NCBI RefSeq assembly: GCF_937958535.1
Contig: NZ_CALGNQ010000276.1
Location: 1-7,474, forward strand
Length of the DNA: 7,474 bases
From: an uncultured Georgenia sp.
GTDB taxonomy: Bacteria; Actinomycetota; Actinomycetes; Actinomycetales; Actinomycetaceae
Reading direction: 5' to 3'
Under the pieces are notes generated by a model. It was not told where the DNA came from, did not search any database, and was given only the letters and a program-made list of their open reading frames with translations. Positions 5,711 to 7,474 of the stretch are shown here, one piece after another (within the stretch, counting starts at the first letter, position 1; each line of letters begins with the position of its first letter). The position numbers and the translations under genes are program-made.

Positions 5711-7168
5711 TCACGCCACCCGCTGGGAGGACGGCGTCACCTCCCGGGAGACCCACACGTCACCGGGCAGGTCGCCGGGCAGCAGCGGGTTGCCCCGGCC
5801 GAGGAAGGCCCCGAGCGGCTTGCCGCGGTACTGCTCGTAGTCGCGCAGCGCGCCGACCGCCCACCGGCCGAGCATGAGGACGGCCACGAGGTTGACCATC
5901 GCCATCATCCCCATGGCGATGTCGGCGATGGTCCACACCGTCGCCAGCTGGGCGAGGGAGCCGATGAGCACCGCGGCCACCACGAGCGTGCGCAGCGCGA
6001 TCGGCGCCCACGGCCTCGGGGACAGGTAGGCGGCGTTGCACTCGGCGTAGGTGAAGTTGCCCAGGATCGAGGAGTAGGCGAAGACGAAGATGAGCACGGT
6101 CATCGGCAGCGTCGTCCACGACCCGAGGGACTCGGCCACCGCGGCCTGGGTGAGCGAGGCGCCCTGCGCCTCCCCCGTCACGCCCGGCGTGTACACCGCC
6201 GGCCCGGCCATGAGGACGATGAAGGCCGTCGCCGAGCACACGAGGATGGTGTCGACGAAGACGCCGAGGGACTGGATGAGGCCCTGCTGCGCCGGGTGGC
6301 GCACGGTGGCGGTGGCGGCGGCGTTCGGCGCCGAGCCCATGCCCGCCTCGTTGGAGAACAGCCCGCGCCGGCTGCCGTGGAGCACGGCGGCGAGCAGCCC
6401 GCCGCCGGTGCCGGCCAGCGCCTCGTCCAGCCCGAAGGCGCCGCGCACGATCATCCCGACCACCTCGGGCAGGTCGCCGAGGTTGAGCAGGACGACGAGC
6501 AGGGCGAGCAGCACGTAGGCGGCCGCCATGAGCGGGGCGAGCAGCTCGGCGACGCGGGCGACGGCGCGGATGCCGCCGAAGACGATCGGTGCGGTGAGGA
6601 AGAGGAGGATCGCCGTCGAGGCCCACAGCGGCATGTCGTGCGCGGAGCCGAGGGTGGCGGTGATGGTGTTGGCCTGGACCATCTCGAAGGCGAAGCCGAA
6701 GACGAAGATGAGCAGGACGGCGAAGACGGCGCCCCACGTGCGTGAGCCGAGCCCGCGCTGGATGTAGAAGGCCGGTCCGCCGCGGAAGGTGCCGTCGCGC
6801 CACCGCACCTTGTACATCTGGGCCAGCGTCGCCTCGACGAATGCGGTGGCCATGCCGACGACGGCGACCACCCACATCCAGAAGATGGCGCCGGGCCCGC
6901 CGAGGGTGAGCGCGATCGCCACACCGGCGATGTTGCCGGTGCCCACCCGCGAGCTGATGCCGATGGCGAAGGCCTGGAAGGAGCTGATCCCGCCGTGGCT
7001 GTCCCCGCGGGAGCGGGCGACCACCGAGACCATCCGCAGGAACAGCCGCGCCTGCACGGCCCGGGTGCGGACGGTGAAGTACACCCCGGTGCCGACGAGG
7101 AGCGCGACGAGCACGTAGGTGTAGAGGTTGTTGCTGATCTGTCCGAGGACCTCGTTGACCGTGTCCAT
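5711..7168 (-). CDS. AGCS family sodium:alanine/glycine symporter
   Basis: A 485-residue integral membrane protein of the alanine or glycine:cation symporter family, of normal length, with about 10-11 hydrophobic segments. Family signatures: GISSFQAF...SSRVGTGNIAG at residues 60-82; LGGPGAIFWMW at 89-99; FRGGPAFYIQRGLG at 128-141; and RRGLFSNEAGMGSAPNAAA at 267-285, followed by HPAQQGLIQSLGVFVDTILV. It should import small neutral amino acids (alanine, glycine, possibly D-alanine) with sodium across the cytoplasmic membrane; exact substrate not determinable. The start is ATG 7166-7168 because GGGAG lies 6 nt upstream; an upstream in-frame GTG at 7190-7192 would add eight charged and polar residues (MRRRGETT) and overlap that ribosome site. 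The last ~45 residues are a hydrophilic, probably cytoplasmic tail. Its promoter candidate TAGTCT (7223-7228) leaves a leader of roughly 50 nt, unlike most neighbours. Divergent from the helicase gene. Confidence 0.96.
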   Translation of the reverse strand: MDTVNEVLGQISNNLYTYVLVALLVGTGVYFTVRTRAVQARLFLRMVSVVARSRGDSHGGISSFQAFAIGISSRVGTGNIAGVAIALTLGGPGAIFWMWVVAVVGMATAFVEATLAQMYKVRWRDGTFRGGPAFYIQRGLGSRTWGAVFAVLLIFVFGFAFEMVQANTITATLGSAHDMPLWASTAILLFLTAPIVFGGIRAVARVAELLAPLMAAAYVLLALLVVLLNLGDLPEVVGMIVRGAFGLDEALAGTGGGLLAAVLHGSRRGLFSNEAGMGSAPNAAATATVRHPAQQGLIQSLGVFVDTILVCSATAFIVLMAGPAVYTPGVTGEAQGASLTQAAVAESLGSWTTLPMTVLIFVFAYSSILGNFTYAECNAAYLSPRPWAPIALRTLVVAAVLIGSLAQLATVWTIADIAMGMMAMVNLVAVLMLGRWAVGALRDYEQYRGKPLGAFLGRGNPLLPGDLPGDVWVSREVTPSSQRVA

Positions 7169-7174
7169 CGTCGT

Positions 7175-7179
7175 CTCCC
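7175..7179 (-). promoter_or_regulatory. Ribosome binding site of the symporter gene
   Basis: GGGAG at the end of a GGGGGGAG purine run on the minus strand, 6 nt before ATG 7168. It decides for this ATG over the GTG at 7192. Confidence 0.7.
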
Positions 7180-7205
7180 CCCGACGTCGCACCGCCCGGC
7201 CGTGG

Positions 7206-7222
7206 GCGGCGGTGACCGCCGC
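7206..7222. promoter_or_regulatory. Palindrome at the symporter transcription start, operator candidate
   Basis: GCGGCGGT (7206-7213) and ACCGCCGC (7215-7222) are exact reverse complements around one base. It directly abuts the putative -10 box TAGTCT (7223-7228) and would cover the expected start site. The one-base centre suits a dyad for a dimeric regulator better than an RNA hairpin. A chance GC-rich palindrome is possible. Confidence 0.35.
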
Positions 7223-7228
7223 AGACTA
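7223..7228 (-). promoter_or_regulatory. Putative -10 element of the symporter gene
   Basis: TAGTCT on the minus strand fits TANNNT and is preceded by GT. It would start transcription near 7216, giving a leader of about 50 nt that contains the Shine-Dalgarno. No -35 box recognised. The rest of the 161-nt divergent gap is GC-rich with no other feature I can support. Confidence 0.45.
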
Positions 7229-7316
7229 ACGCCGTCGCGGCGCGGCGGCGCGCTGGGGGCTGCCGGCGACGAACTGCCCGGGGCCGGGGGCCGCCCACGG
7301 GCCGCGCGGCCTCTGC

Positions 7317-7322
7317 GAGACT
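7317..7322 (+). promoter_or_regulatory. Putative -10 element of the helicase gene (leaderless)
   Basis: GAGACT is a weaker TANNNT-like match, 7 nt before GTG 7330. The GGGGAG right after it is only 1 nt from the start codon, too close for a Shine-Dalgarno. The call rests mainly on matching spacing at the other leaderless genes. Confidence 0.35.
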
Positions 7323-7329
7323 GGGGAGC

Positions 7330-7474
7330 GTGACGATCACGGTGCATGAGCTCAACGCCCTGCTGGACCGTCTGGAGGACGAGGCGGGCGATGCCGGTGA
7401 GCTCGACGCGGATGCCCTGTACGAGGGCTTCGCCACCTGGGCGGAGGGCACCGGCCGCGCGCTCTACCCCCACC
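7330..7474 (+). CDS. N-terminus of a DEAD/DEAH-box helicase (DUF3516 type), truncated by the window edge
   Basis: Only the first 48 codons are present. They read VTITVHELNALLDRL, then ELDADALYEGFATWAEGTG and RALYPH at the edge. The pattern D-x-D-A-L-Y-x-x-F-x-x-W followed by G-x-A/R-L-Y-P resembles the segment just before the Q/Walker A region of the large actinobacterial DEAD/DEAH-box helicases that carry a C-terminal DUF3516 domain, where Q-E-E-A and an ATP-binding GSGKS would follow. None of the catalytic motifs is inside the window, so the call rests on this N-terminal resemblance alone. The GTG start is 7 nt after a weak -10 and has no usable Shine-Dalgarno. Divergent from the symporter gene. 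Confidence 0.65.
   Translation, partial: MTITVHELNALLDRLEDEAGDAGELDADALYEGFATWAEGTGRALYPH

Noticed and set aside
5672..6745. 357-codon plus-strand frame rich in D, E, G, H and R, antisense to the symporter
   Set aside because: Typical complement of a membrane-protein gene; the minus strand has unmistakable AGCS signatures.
7300..7311. 12-bp palindrome GGCCGCGCGGCC upstream of the helicase gene
   Set aside because: Pure G/C palindromes of this size are expected a few times by chance in such a GC-rich window, and it has no further supporting context.

Overview
This window is very GC-rich with strong codon-position bias. Its gene content (LigB-type ATP-dependent ligase, actinobacterial family-A polymerase, DUF3516-type helicase) and its many apparently leaderless GTG starts point to an actinobacterium. 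Micrococcales, perhaps near Intrasporangiaceae, is a guess and not a demonstrated placement. It reads as ordinary chromosome: I see no rRNA, tRNA, transposase, integrase, CRISPR array or phage gene.

Layout. 1-52: gene-free. 53-880 (-): PhzF-family isomerase-like protein. 901-1302 (-): small VOC/glyoxalase-like protein just upstream of it. 1303-1408: divergent intergenic region with a nested inverted repeat. 1409-3082 (+): family-A DNA polymerase without a 5' nuclease domain. 3083-3340: intergenic region filled by an 18-bp tandem repeat and a G-quadruplex motif. 3341-4858 (+): LigB-type DNA ligase. 4859-4935: convergent intergenic region with three hairpins in a row. 4936-5660 (-): NUDT19-like Nudix hydrolase gene broken by a one-base frameshift inside its catalytic box. 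5711-7168 (-): AGCS sodium:alanine/glycine symporter. 7169-7329: divergent intergenic region. 7330-7474 (+): 5' end of a DEAD/DEAH-box helicase that runs off the window.

How the genes fit together. The polymerase and ligase are in tandem and could fill and seal DNA gaps, a plausible accessory repair pair. Each appears to have its own promoter, and no Ku, primase or recombinase lies in the window. The PhzF/VOC pair is co-oriented and may be partly co-transcribed. The Nudix gene and symporter look like independent housekeeping or metabolic genes.

Five of the seven genes have a -10-like hexamer 6-7 nt before the start codon and no usable ribosome binding site (leaderless pattern). The other two have a Shine-Dalgarno sequence. 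I found no convincing undescribed multi-gene system. The items most worth a second look are the Nudix frameshift, the 18-bp repeat array, the nested inverted repeat before the polymerase, and the hairpin cluster after the ligase.
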